Shown here piece after piece: positions 1 to 6,155 of a stretch of DNA of 13,017 nt. Numbering within the stretch: position 1 is the first letter of the stretch; each line of letters begins with the position of its first letter. A model generated the notes under the pieces. That model saw only the letters and a list, made by a program, of their open reading frames with translations, searched no databases and was not told the DNA's origin. The stretch comes from an uncultured Oscillospiraceae bacterium (GTDB lineage: Bacteria; Bacillota_A; Clostridia; Oscillospirales; Oscillospiraceae), in contig CAJTTS010000086.1 of NCBI GenBank assembly GCA_910579155.1, positions 1 through 13,017 of the forward strand, written 5' to 3'. A program made the position numbers and the translations under genes.

Positions 1-432
1 TCCATGGAGAAGCAGATGCGGGCCGAGCGCGAGCGCCGCGAGGCCATCCTCCAGGCCGAGGGCCAGAAGCAGTCCCAGATCCTGGTGGCAGAGGGCGAGA
101 AGCAGTCCGCCATCCTCCGGGCCGACGCCGCCAAACAGGCCAAGATCATGGAGGCCGAGGCGGAGAAGACCGCCAAGATCCTGGCCGCCGAGGCTGAGTC
201 CGAGGCCATTATGAAGGTGCAGCAGGCCACCGCCGACGCCATCAAGCTCATCAACGAGGCCGCCCCCGGCGAAGCCGTCATCAAGATCAAGGCCCTGGAG
301 GCCTTCCAGAAGGCCTCCGACGGCCGGGCCACCAAGATCATCATCCCCAGCGAGCTGCAAGGACTGGCCGGGCTGTGCGCCAGCGCCAAGAGCGTGTTCG
401 ACACCGTGGAGCCCAATCCCCCCAAGAAGTAA
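1..432 (+). CDS. SPFH/band 7 (stomatin-like) protein, C-terminal part
   Basis: This is the 3' part of an open frame that runs in from the left edge; the true start and the SPFH (band 7/PHB) domain lie outside. What remains is a long charged, Ala/Glu/Lys-rich coiled coil (roughly residues 1-85), built from repeated AEGEKQS-IL-A type units. A more hydrophobic tail follows, with AAPGEAVIKIKALEAFQK and a TKIIIPSELQGL segment. That arrangement is typical of the QmcA/stomatin group of bacterial SPFH proteins, which form large membrane-associated oligomers and are linked to membrane microdomains or protease regulation. The Met at position 4 is internal, not a start. The stop codon is six bases before the next gene, so the two are probably co-transcribed. 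Family assignment is fairly sure; the specific role is unknown. Confidence 0.85.
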   Translation, partial: SMEKQMRAERERREAILQAEGQKQSQILVAEGEKQSAILRADAAKQAKIMEAEAEKTAKILAAEAESEAIMKVQQATADAIKLINEAAPGEAVIKIKALEAFQKASDGRATKIIIPSELQGLAGLCASAKSVFDTVEPNPPKK

Positions 433-438
433 ACCGCC

Positions 439-876
439 ATGAAAAGCATCAAACCGGGCCGCGGCCCGTCCGGTATGAAGTTTCTAAACAGCATTTTCAG
501 CATCGTGTTCGGCGCGATCTGGACGCTGATTGCCATCTTTATAGCCACCGGCGCTATGGTGGCTGGCGGCATGTTGGGCATCATTGCGATGATTTTTCCC
601 TTGTTCGGGGTGGTGTTCATGATCAACGGCATCGTCCACGCGATGTATAACTACAAAAACGCCACCGGCAAAGACCGCTACTCCGAGTTTGACATCACAG
701 AGGACGGCGAGGAGGGCGACCCCGGCCGGCGCTGGGTGAAGGGCGCGGAACCCTGGGACCAGCCCGGACAGTCCCGGCCTCCGGAGCGCGGGACAAGGTT
801 CTGCCCCTACTGCGGAGCCAATCTCCAGGGGGACTTCCGTTTCTGCCCCAAGTGTGGGCGGGAGCCGCCGTCCTAA
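439..876 (+). CDS. Small membrane protein with C-terminal zinc ribbon
   Basis: A 145-residue protein. A basic N-terminus is followed by two hydrophobic helices (about residues 17-39 and 43-67). Next come a charged linker with EDGEEGD and a C-terminal zinc ribbon in which C122, C125, C136 and C139 form a CPYC...CPKC knuckle pair. The ribbon resembles the short zinc-ribbon domains common at the ends of Bacillota membrane proteins, and would bind one Zn on the cytoplasmic side. The start lies six bases after the SPFH stop and has only a weak Shine-Dalgarno, suggesting translational coupling. The gene is followed directly by a strong terminator. Function is unknown; the pairing suggests a partner or accessory to the SPFH protein (inference). 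Confidence 0.8.
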   Translation: MKSIKPGRGPSGMKFLNSIFSIVFGAIWTLIAIFIATGAMVAGGMLGIIAMIFPLFGVVFMINGIVHAMYNYKNATGKDRYSEFDITEDGEEGDPGRRWVKGAEPWDQPGQSRPPERGTRFCPYCGANLQGDFRFCPKCGREPPS

Positions 877-883
877 ACCGAAT

Positions 884-921
884 AAAAAGAGCGTCCTTTC
901 CATCGGAAGGACGCTCTTTTT
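884..921. terminator. Bidirectional intrinsic terminator
   Basis: Near-perfect inverted repeat. Bases 884-898 (aaaaagagcgtcctt) pair with 907-921, with an inner C-G pair (900/905) closing a four-base loop. An A-run precedes and a T-run follows, so either transcript ends in a hairpin plus U-tract. It lies eight bases after the zinc-ribbon gene (+) and about 27 bases after the tmk stop (-), so it can end both converging units. Confidence 0.92.
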
Positions 922-947
922 CGTTTTTGCATGTTTAAATAAGCAGT

Positions 948-1571
948 TCACTGGAAACAGGGCGACACCGCCGCCCAGATGCGCTCCGCCACCTGGTCCC
1001 GGGTGCCGGAGCCGTCCACCACCGCCACGTTCTCCACGTCCTTCAAGCGCTCAAAGGCCCGGAAGTACAGCTCCCGGGTTTTGCGCAAACGGTCCTCCTG
1101 GTCGAAAATCTCCTCCACAAAGCGGTTTTTGTGGATACGCTCCAGGGCGATCTCCACCGGCACGTCCAGAAATACGGTGAGGGTGGGGCGCAGCAGGCCG
1201 GCGCTGACCGAGTTGGCCTGAATGACCCACTCCATATCCATATCCACGCTGTGGTAGGCGTAGGAGGAGAAATAGTACCGGTCGCTCACCACGGTGATCC
1301 CCTTGTCGATGGCGGCGCACAGGCCGTCCACCTCATTCACCAGATGGTCGATGCGGTCGGCCGCGTACAGCGCGGCAATCACCCGGTTGTCCGCGGTGAC
1401 CCGGCCCGTGAAAATCTGCCGGATCAGCGAGCCCACCGGGCCTCCGGTGGGTTCCCGGTCCGCGCGGCAGGGCAGGCCCAACCCCTCCAGCCGACTCACC
1501 AGCGGACCGATCTGGCTGCTCTTGCCGGAGCCGTCGATGCCCTCCAGGGCGATAAATTTCCCCTTCCCCAT
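948..1571 (-). CDS. tmk: Thymidylate kinase (dTMP kinase)
   Basis: A 207-residue P-loop kinase that phosphorylates dTMP to dTDP with ATP in dTTP synthesis (cytoplasmic). Visible motifs: Walker A GIDGSGKSS at residues 11-19, an REPTGGPVG segment at 39-47 where most Tmk proteins have REPGGTP, AADRIDHL around 70-77, and the DRYYFSS signature at 97-103. The LID region (about 150-165, FVEEIFDQEDRLRKTRELYF) does not match the classical arginine-rich LID, so this is a diverged subgroup. The length is normal. The start is separated by one base from the stop of the membrane-protein gene upstream and has a poor Shine-Dalgarno, so translation is probably coupled. It is the last gene of the leftward operon. 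A related deoxynucleoside/dNMP kinase specificity cannot be excluded by eye. Confidence 0.85.
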   Translation of the reverse strand: MGKGKFIALEGIDGSGKSSQIGPLVSRLEGLGLPCRADREPTGGPVGSLIRQIFTGRVTADNRVIAALYAADRIDHLVNEVDGLCAAIDKGITVVSDRYYFSSYAYHSVDMDMEWVIQANSVSAGLLRPTLTVFLDVPVEIALERIHKNRFVEEIFDQEDRLRKTRELYFRAFERLKDVENVAVVDGSGTRDQVAERIWAAVSPCFQ

Positions 1572-1572
1572 C

Positions 1573-2118
1573 TTACAGCGCCCTGCTGCTGTCGTGGAGG
1601 AACAGCAGGTACATCACATAGCCTATGATCTGGACAATCCCGGCGACGGCGGACACCAGCCCGGCGGCAATGTTGATGATAGGGATGATGCCCAGCACCG
1701 AGCACACGATGGAGACGGCGGTACAGGCGGCATAGATTTTGATGACAGTACCGCCCCGCCGGGACAGCGCCTCCTGCCCGATGGAGTGGAGCAGGTTGGA
1801 GGTGGTATTGCACACGCTGAACATCATCAAAAGACCGACAACCTCAGCGGCCACGTCCAGGATAGAGCTGAGAAAGCCCTCCGAAAGAAAGCCGACGATC
1901 AGGTTTATCACCACTGCCACGACGGCGAACCCCAGAGCGGCGCGGTAGTTGTCGTCGTCGTCCCCGGCCCTGTAGATGCCCAGCAGTTCCACAAATGGTG
2001 CGGCGATGAGGAGCAGGGCGCCCACAAAGGGCACCCAGACCAGCAGAACGCCAACGATCATCAGGATCTGGCCGATGAACATCAGCCGTAGGCCGTTTGC
2101 GGCGTTTGGATATCTCAT
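1573..2118 (-). CDS. Unknown multi-spanning membrane protein
   Basis: I do not recognise this 181-residue protein. It is very hydrophobic, with about six predicted membrane helices: roughly 12-29, 31-48, 61-80, 84-104, 127-147 and 150-175. An acidic GDDDDN loop sits near residue 52-57 after the second helix, and a small polar loop (HSIGQEALSRRGG) precedes the last pair. It has no obvious catalytic motif. The start is well supported by ggaggt (complement of 2125-2130) six bases upstream. It lies 18 bases after the MscS-like gene and one base before tmk, so it is the middle gene of that operon. A transport or membrane-structural role is possible, but nothing in the sequence decides it. Confidence 0.75.
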   Translation of the reverse strand: MRYPNAANGLRLMFIGQILMIVGVLLVWVPFVGALLLIAAPFVELLGIYRAGDDDDNYRAALGFAVVAVVINLIVGFLSEGFLSSILDVAAEVVGLLMMFSVCNTTSNLLHSIGQEALSRRGGTVIKIYAACTAVSIVCSVLGIIPIINIAAGLVSAVAGIVQIIGYVMYLLFLHDSSRAL

Positions 2119-2136
2119 AAAATTACCTCCTCGGAA

Positions 2137-2976
2137 TCATTTATCTCCTATTATATGCACGTTGACATGGGGATAGGTCATCTCAATGCCGGCCCCGTCA
2201 AAGGCGGACTTGAATCCGTCGGTCAGGTCAAAGTATACCGTCCAGTAGTCGGCGTTGGCGGTCCACACCCGCATAACATAGCGGATGGCGTTGTCGCCAT
2301 ACTCGTCCACGTGGACGGCGGGCTCCGGGTCGTCCAGCACCAGGGGATGGTCCGCCGCCATTTGCGTCAGCAGGGCGATGACCCGCTCCGTGGGCGCGCC
2401 GTAGCCGGCGGACACCTTCAACTCCACCCGGCGGGTGGGCTGGGCGGAGTAGTTGGTGATATTGGCGGACACGATGGTGCTGTTGGGCAACTGCACCAGC
2501 TTGTTGTCCGGGGTGGTCAGCTTGGTGTAGAATATGCCGATCTCCGTCACCGTACCGGAACAGCCCCCGGCGTCCACGTAGTCCCCCAGCTTGAAGGGGT
2601 GGGAGGCCAGGATCTGCATCCCGCCCGCCAGGTTGGACAGGAAGTTTTGCAGCGCCAGGGAGAAAGCCAGGCCGACGACGGACAGCAGCGCCACCAGCGA
2701 CGTGACCTCAATGTCCAGACAGCCCAGCACAATGATGACCGACACCGCCCACAGCACGCCCCTGAGCAGGCTGCGCATCAGGGTTTGCAGGGGCGCGTCC
2801 AGCTTGGTGCGGCCCAGGGCGCGGGTTGCCAGCTTGGTCAGCACTTTGATAAACACCAGGCAGACCACGGCCGCGATAACCGCACTGAATATATTGCTGG
2901 CTGTGAGCTTGCTGATGCTGTCCAAAAACTCGTCTTTGGCTTCGTCCGGCAGCCCAGCGCTGAGCAAGACCCGCAT
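2137..2976 (-). CDS. Small-conductance mechanosensitive channel, MscS family
   Basis: A 279-residue MscS-type channel, which opens under membrane tension to release solutes during hypo-osmotic shock. Helices TM1 (about 28-47) and TM2 (about 70-87) precede the pore-lining TM3 (about 92-125), with its glycine/alanine-rich stretch and QNFLSNLAGG. Then comes the beta domain, starting at HPFKLGDYVDAGGCSGTVTEIG, with the typical LPNSTIVSANITNYS segment near residue 165, and an alpha/beta C-terminal domain to the end. Length and order match canonical three-helix MscS. The start has ggagg (complement near 2986-2990) with good spacing. It is the first gene of the leftward operon and has its own promoter at 3037-3065. 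Family assignment is secure. Confidence 0.93.
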   Translation of the reverse strand: MRVLLSAGLPDEAKDEFLDSISKLTASNIFSAVIAAVVCLVFIKVLTKLATRALGRTKLDAPLQTLMRSLLRGVLWAVSVIIVLGCLDIEVTSLVALLSVVGLAFSLALQNFLSNLAGGMQILASHPFKLGDYVDAGGCSGTVTEIGIFYTKLTTPDNKLVQLPNSTIVSANITNYSAQPTRRVELKVSAGYGAPTERVIALLTQMAADHPLVLDDPEPAVHVDEYGDNAIRYVMRVWTANADYWTVYFDLTDGFKSAFDGAGIEMTYPHVNVHIIGDK

Positions 2977-3036
2977 GGGTCCCCGCCTCCGTTCTTTCTA
3001 TATATGCGTGTGTCGCAATAACGGCCTCGACGTTAT

Positions 3037-3065
3037 ATTTTACCACAAGTCCAGTCGCGGCGCAA
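3037..3065 (-). promoter_or_regulatory. Sigma-A type promoter for the mscS-tmk operon
   Basis: On the minus strand: -35 TTGCGC (complement of 3060-3065), a 17-base spacer, and -10 TAAAAT (complement of 3037-3042) preceded by TGG, an extended -10. The -35 starts three bases after the mtaB stop codon, and the predicted start site is about 55 bases before the mscS start. I see no terminator between mtaB and this promoter, so mtaB transcripts may also read through. Confidence 0.7.
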
Positions 3066-3068
3066 GGC

Positions 3069-4370
3069 TCACCCATCCGTCCCCAGGACAATGCCGGCAA
3101 GGGCTCCCTCCCCCACGCCGGTGATTTTTACGTCCGCCAGCCGGTTGTGAAGGTTCTCCCCCGCCGCCCGGACCAGGGCGTAGTTGGGAGCATGGCCCTG
3201 CCAGAGGCCGTCCTTCTCCTCCTCGAACAGCACCGGAAGAGTCCGGCCCACCCGGCTTTCCAGCCACCGGGCCTCCAACTCGCTTGCCAGGGCAATGGCC
3301 TCACGGGCCCGGGCCTCCTTTTCCTCCTTGGGCACCTGATCCGGCATGGCGTCGGCGGGGGTGCCGGGCCGCCGGGAGTAGGGAAACACGTGCATGGCGG
3401 TGAAGGCGCACTTCCGGATAAACTCCAGGGTCTGGTCAAACTCCTCTCTGCTTTCCCCGGGAAATCCGGTGATAAGGTCGGTGGTAACGCCGGGGTCGGC
3501 AAAATATTCTCTCAGTAATCGAACGGACTCATCATACCGGGCGGTATTATATTTCCGGTTCATCCGCCTCAGAGTAGCGTCACAGCCGGACTGGAGGGAC
3601 AGATGAAAGTGGGGGCACAGGTTGGGCAGGGTAGCGGCACGGCGGCAGAAGTCCTCCGTCACCGTCCGCGGCTCCAGGGAACCCAGCCGCACACGAAGGT
3701 CCGGCACGGCGGCGCATACCGCCTGGATGAGATCAACGAGGGTCTGCCCGGTTTTCAGGTCCCGCCCCCAGGCGGATATCTCAATGCCGGTGAGCACCAC
3801 CTCCCGGTAGCCCTCCGCCTCCAGCTTCCGGGCCTGCTCCACGGCTTCATCCAGCGGCAGGGACCGCACCGGGCCCCGGGCGTAGGGGATGATACAGTAG
3901 GCGCAGAAGTTGACGCAGCCGTCCTCCACCTTGAGCATGGCCCGGGTCCTGCCCGCCGCCCCGCCGGCGGGCAGGCGCTCGAAGTCCCGGCGGGCCAGGG
4001 CGTTGTCCACGGTGATCACCTGCTCTCCCCTGGCCTGGAGCAGCTCCTCCAGCCGGTCCAAAAACGCCATCCGCCCCGCCGAGCCGGATACCAGGTCCAC
4101 CCCTAACGCCGCCACGGCCGACCGATCGGTCTGCGCGTAGCAGCCGCACACGGCCACCACAGCGCCAGGGGCGTTTTTGCGGGCCCGGCGGATGATATTA
4201 CGGCACTTTTTATCGCTGACGGCGGTGACGGTGCAGGTGTTTACGATGTAGGCGTCCGCCGGACTGTCAAAGTCCGTCAGGCTGTGGCCCCGGCGGAGCA
4301 GCTCCCGCTCCATGGCCTGGGTCTCGTACTGGTTCACCTTGCAGCCCAGGGTGTAGATGGCGATGTCCAC
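3069..4370 (-). CDS. mtaB: tRNA (t6A37-C2)-methylthiotransferase MtaB
   Basis: A radical-SAM enzyme that adds a methylthio group to N6-threonylcarbamoyladenosine at position 37 of ANN-decoding tRNAs. The N-terminal UPF0004 domain shows LGCKVNQYET (C10), VNTCTVT (C46) and CGCYAQ (C77), the cluster-binding cysteines. The radical-SAM motif is C152-x3-C156-x2-C159 in EDGCVNFCAYC. A TRAM domain forms the last ~65 residues. With the GTG start chosen here the product is 433 residues, the usual length. The frame stays open far upstream, but GTG at 4370 is right because a purine-rich aggggGAG lies five bases before it, and a strong promoter lies just upstream at 4402-4430. LGCKVNQ also then falls at the proper distance from the N-terminus. 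It is divergent from the XRE-regulator operon. Confidence 0.95.
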   Translation of the reverse strand: MDIAIYTLGCKVNQYETQAMERELLRRGHSLTDFDSPADAYIVNTCTVTAVSDKKCRNIIRRARKNAPGAVVAVCGCYAQTDRSAVAALGVDLVSGSAGRMAFLDRLEELLQARGEQVITVDNALARRDFERLPAGGAAGRTRAMLKVEDGCVNFCAYCIIPYARGPVRSLPLDEAVEQARKLEAEGYREVVLTGIEISAWGRDLKTGQTLVDLIQAVCAAVPDLRVRLGSLEPRTVTEDFCRRAATLPNLCPHFHLSLQSGCDATLRRMNRKYNTARYDESVRLLREYFADPGVTTDLITGFPGESREEFDQTLEFIRKCAFTAMHVFPYSRRPGTPADAMPDQVPKEEKEARAREAIALASELEARWLESRVGRTLPVLFEEEKDGLWQGHAPNYALVRAAGENLHNRLADVKITGVGEGALAGIVLGTDG

Positions 4371-4401
4371 GGCAGCTCCCCCTCGTCGGTAAGTTCCGGT
4401 T

Positions 4402-4430
4402 ATTATACCATACCGGAGGGCAAATGGCAA
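4402..4430 (-). promoter_or_regulatory. Sigma-A type promoter for mtaB
   Basis: Minus strand: -35 TTGCCA (complement of 4425-4430), a 17-base spacer, and -10 TATAAT (complement of 4402-4407) preceded by TGG. This predicts a leader of roughly 25 bases before the GTG start of mtaB and supports that start. The -35 overlaps the palindrome aaccgcggtt at 4429-4438. Confidence 0.85.
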
Positions 4431-4438
4431 CCGCGGTT
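4429..4438. promoter_or_regulatory. Perfect 10-base palindrome between divergent promoters
   Basis: aaccgcggtt is a perfect palindrome. It overlaps the mtaB -35 by two bases and sits ten bases upstream of the -35 of the XRE-regulator operon. Such a position would suit an operator for the adjacent regulator acting on both promoters; this is inference from symmetry and location only. Confidence 0.35.
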
Positions 4439-4447
4439 CCCACATCC

Positions 4448-4476
4448 TTGCCCCGCCCGGAGGCGGGTGGTATAAT
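4448..4476 (+). promoter_or_regulatory. Sigma-A type promoter for the XRE regulator/exported-protein operon
   Basis: -35 TTGCCC (4448-4453), a 17-base spacer, and -10 TATAAT (4471-4476) preceded by TGG. The spacer holds an inverted repeat, cccgcc-cgga-ggcggg (4452-4467), that touches the -35. Transcription would start near 4483 and leave a leader of about 90 bases before the ATG at 4573. The inverted repeat is a candidate operator for autoregulation (inference). Confidence 0.85.
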
Positions 4477-4572
4477 GGAGGGGGGAAACAGACCGGAAAC
4501 GGAGAAAGAAACCAAAAGTTGCGTGTTTGTAACGGAAGGTATGATTGATTTTTGCCGAAAGGGAGGGCTATC

Positions 4573-5058
4573 ATGGAACTGAGAGAAAAACTGATTGAAC
4601 TGCGCAAGGCAAAGGGCTGGACCCAGGATGAGCTGGCCCGGGAGCTGGGCATATCCCGGCAGGCCGTCTCCAAATGGGAGCGGGGCGTTATTGCCCCGGC
4701 CACCATGAATCTGGCTGCGCTGGGGCGTCTGTACGGCGTTCCCCTGGACGAACTGGTGAACGGCGAGCCGCCGCCCCAGGAGGAGGCCGCCCCGGCGGTG
4801 GCGCTGGTGGAGGAATCAGAGGCCGCTGAACCACAAAAGAAACCCAAATTGCTAAGGCTGGCGGGGGGCATTGCGGCGGCAACGCTCATTCTGTTGGTGG
4901 CCGCCGCGTCGGTTATTACCATTGTTTCCGCTGTATTTAAGGAGCCGGAGAAGCCAAAAGACGGTCCTGCTATTATCAATCAGGATGATATGGAATGGGA
5001 AGATATTGATTGGGATGATTCGACACCCTATGAATGGACATGGAAAATCTCAGAATAA
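4573..5058 (+). CDS. Membrane-anchored XRE-family transcriptional regulator
   Basis: A 161-residue one-component regulator. Residues 1-62 form a Cro/C1-type helix-turn-helix with TQDELARELGISRQAVSKWE (17-36) and a following YGVPLDELV helix. A Pro/Glu/Ala-rich linker (64-92) leads to one hydrophobic helix (about 96-121). A short extracytoplasmic tail of ~40 residues is strongly acidic and Trp-rich (DDMEWEDIDWDD...WTWKISE). The N-terminus is predicted cytoplasmic and the tail outside, so it could sense something at the cell surface. The ATG at 4573 is chosen because gggagg (4561-4566) lies six bases upstream; a TTG further upstream has no such site. It is the first gene of a three-gene unit, 17 bases before the next. 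GC content falls in the last third. Confidence 0.88.
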   Translation: MELREKLIELRKAKGWTQDELARELGISRQAVSKWERGVIAPATMNLAALGRLYGVPLDELVNGEPPPQEEAAPAVALVEESEAAEPQKKPKLLRLAGGIAAATLILLVAAASVITIVSAVFKEPEKPKDGPAIINQDDMEWEDIDWDDSTPYEWTWKISE

Positions 5059-5075
5059 AATGGAGGTCTGTACAC

Positions 5076-5540
5076 ATGAAACGGCGGAACATTTTACGGG
5101 TGCTTTTGGCTTGTGTAGCAATGATTGCTTCCAGCGTCATGCCCGTAAACGCGGCGAGCACCCAAAATGAATACATATGCTTGGAGGATATGGCGTGCGA
5201 ATTGGTCGAGCCGTCAGATCTGGGGTGCTGGAAAACATCTATCATACCACAATCTCAGGGACAAATTCACGAAAATTTTCCTGCGCATTCTTTGTGCCCC
5301 ATGGACAGCTCCATTTCACTAGCGGTCAATGATATAATCACCTTTAATTGTTCCTACTCGCCATCGTCAGCCAGCATGGACTTTGGCGTTACATCTTCCA
5401 GCGGCAGATTCTACCACATCAACGTAAAGGGGGGCAGTATCAATCAAACAATCAGAATCAGCCAAAGCGGAAGCTATAGGGTGGCGATCAGGAACAATTC
5501 TTCTCAAACTGTGCGTGTGGTTGGGTTTGTGAACTATTGA
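5076..5540 (+). CDS. Exported protein of unknown function (cysteine-containing)
   Basis: I do not recognise this 154-residue protein. It begins with a clear Sec signal peptide: basic MKRRN, a hydrophobic core at about residues 8-21, and a probable cut after V-N-A (residue 26). The mature part of ~128 residues has five cysteines, all in its first two thirds. It ends in a run of alternating hydrophobic strands (FYHINVKGG, TIRISQSGSYRVAIRNN, VRVVGFVNY) that suggests an all-beta sandwich. The ATG at 5076 has ggaggt (5062-5067) eight bases upstream; an upstream ATG at 5034 lies inside the previous gene and is not supported. Base composition is about 48% GC in a sampled stretch, well below the neighbours. 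It lies between the XRE regulator and a second exported protein in one operon. Confidence 0.75.
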   Translation: MKRRNILRVLLACVAMIASSVMPVNAASTQNEYICLEDMACELVEPSDLGCWKTSIIPQSQGQIHENFPAHSLCPMDSSISLAVNDIITFNCSYSPSSASMDFGVTSSSGRFYHINVKGGSINQTIRISQSGSYRVAIRNNSSQTVRVVGFVNY

Positions 5541-5577
5541 CCGTATAGTCCCACACAAAGCAAAGAAAGGAGTACCT

Positions 5578-6021
5578 ATGAAAACAAAGCGCATTCTGCC
5601 CCTGCTGCTGGCCCTGGCGCTGTCCCTGTCCATGGCCGTCCCCGCCTCTGCCACCGAACCCAGTGACGGCGACGGAAACGAGGGGATCGAGCTGCATATG
5701 CAGCTCTTTGAGGACCCGAGCATCAGTGTATGGGGTACTTTCCGCACTGATTCGTTTACCTCCACCCCCGGCAACGGCGGATACATCAAAGTCTGGTACC
5801 GCAACAGCTCGGATAAAGCCGCTACCGTCTACCTTTACCGCGAGGGCCAGTCTGAGCCTGTCGGCTCGGTGAAAGTTGAGCCCAACAGCGATCCCGGCGT
5901 AATCCGGTATACCGGCTCCGATACGGAAGCGGTCAGCTACTATGTCCGTATCACCGCCGCTCTCAACGGGCCGGTTCGCGGCTATCTGGCCGTCGCGCAG
6001 AAATTCAACAGCACCGATTGA
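5578..6021 (+). CDS. Exported protein of unknown function (cysteine-free)
   Basis: A 147-residue protein that I do not recognise. It has a classic Sec signal peptide: MKTKR, a Leu/Ala-rich core, and a cut after A-S-A at residue 25. The mature part of ~122 residues begins acidic (TEPSDGDGNEG) and has no cysteine. It has a beta-rich pattern: GYIKVWYRNSS, ATVYLYREGQ, GSVKVEPNS, YYVRITA, GYLAVAQ. Its strand layout and C-terminal order loosely parallel the preceding exported protein, so the two may be distant relatives or share a fold; identity is low by eye. The ATG follows aaaggag (5566-5572) with five-base spacing. It is the last gene of the unit and is followed by a strong terminator. GC content is back to the local norm. 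Confidence 0.77.
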   Translation: MKTKRILPLLLALALSLSMAVPASATEPSDGDGNEGIELHMQLFEDPSISVWGTFRTDSFTSTPGNGGYIKVWYRNSSDKAATVYLYREGQSEPVGSVKVEPNSDPGVIRYTGSDTEAVSYYVRITAALNGPVRGYLAVAQKFNSTD

Positions 6022-6036
6022 CCCGTCAAGCTCTGC

Positions 6037-6066
6037 CCCCGCCCCGCTTCTGGGCGGGGTCTTTTT
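6037..6066 (+). terminator. Intrinsic terminator of the XRE/exported-protein operon
   Basis: A perfect 8-base stem, ccccgccc (6037-6044) with gggcgggg (6052-6059), with a seven-base loop, followed directly by tcttttt. It starts 16 bases after the stop codon of the second exported protein and closes the three-gene unit. Confidence 0.92.
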
Positions 6067-6094
6067 GCGTCCGGATTTTTTTGCCGGATGGGCC

Positions 6095-6123
6095 TATACA
6101 TTTCCACCCCGTCGTGGTACAAT
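6095..6123 (+). promoter_or_regulatory. Probable sigma-A type promoter for the yfbR-like gene
   Basis: -10 TACAAT (6118-6123) is preceded by TGG, an extended -10. Seventeen bases upstream is a poor -35, TATACA (6095-6100), with four of six consensus bases. The predicted start site is about 25 bases before the ATG at 6156. It lies just after the terminator of the previous operon, as expected for a new unit. Confidence 0.62.
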
Positions 6124-6155
6124 GTGTGGACAGCTTTTGAAAGGCGGCCCGACCT

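Noticed and set aside
1294..3021. Plus-strand open frames at 1294-2091 and 2155-3021
   Set aside because: Antisense to tmk, the membrane protein and mscS. Products are His/Gln/Asp/Gly-rich mirrors of coding bias, without domains.
4519..4545. Possible second promoter (ttgcgt...tatgat) in the XRE leader
   Set aside because: The spacer is only 15 bases and there is no TGG before the -10; the promoter at 4448-4476 is far better.
4371..4979. 203-codon upstream extension of mtaB
   Set aside because: It crosses the mtaB promoter and runs antisense through the XRE gene. The GTG at 4370 has a Shine-Dalgarno and gives the normal family length.
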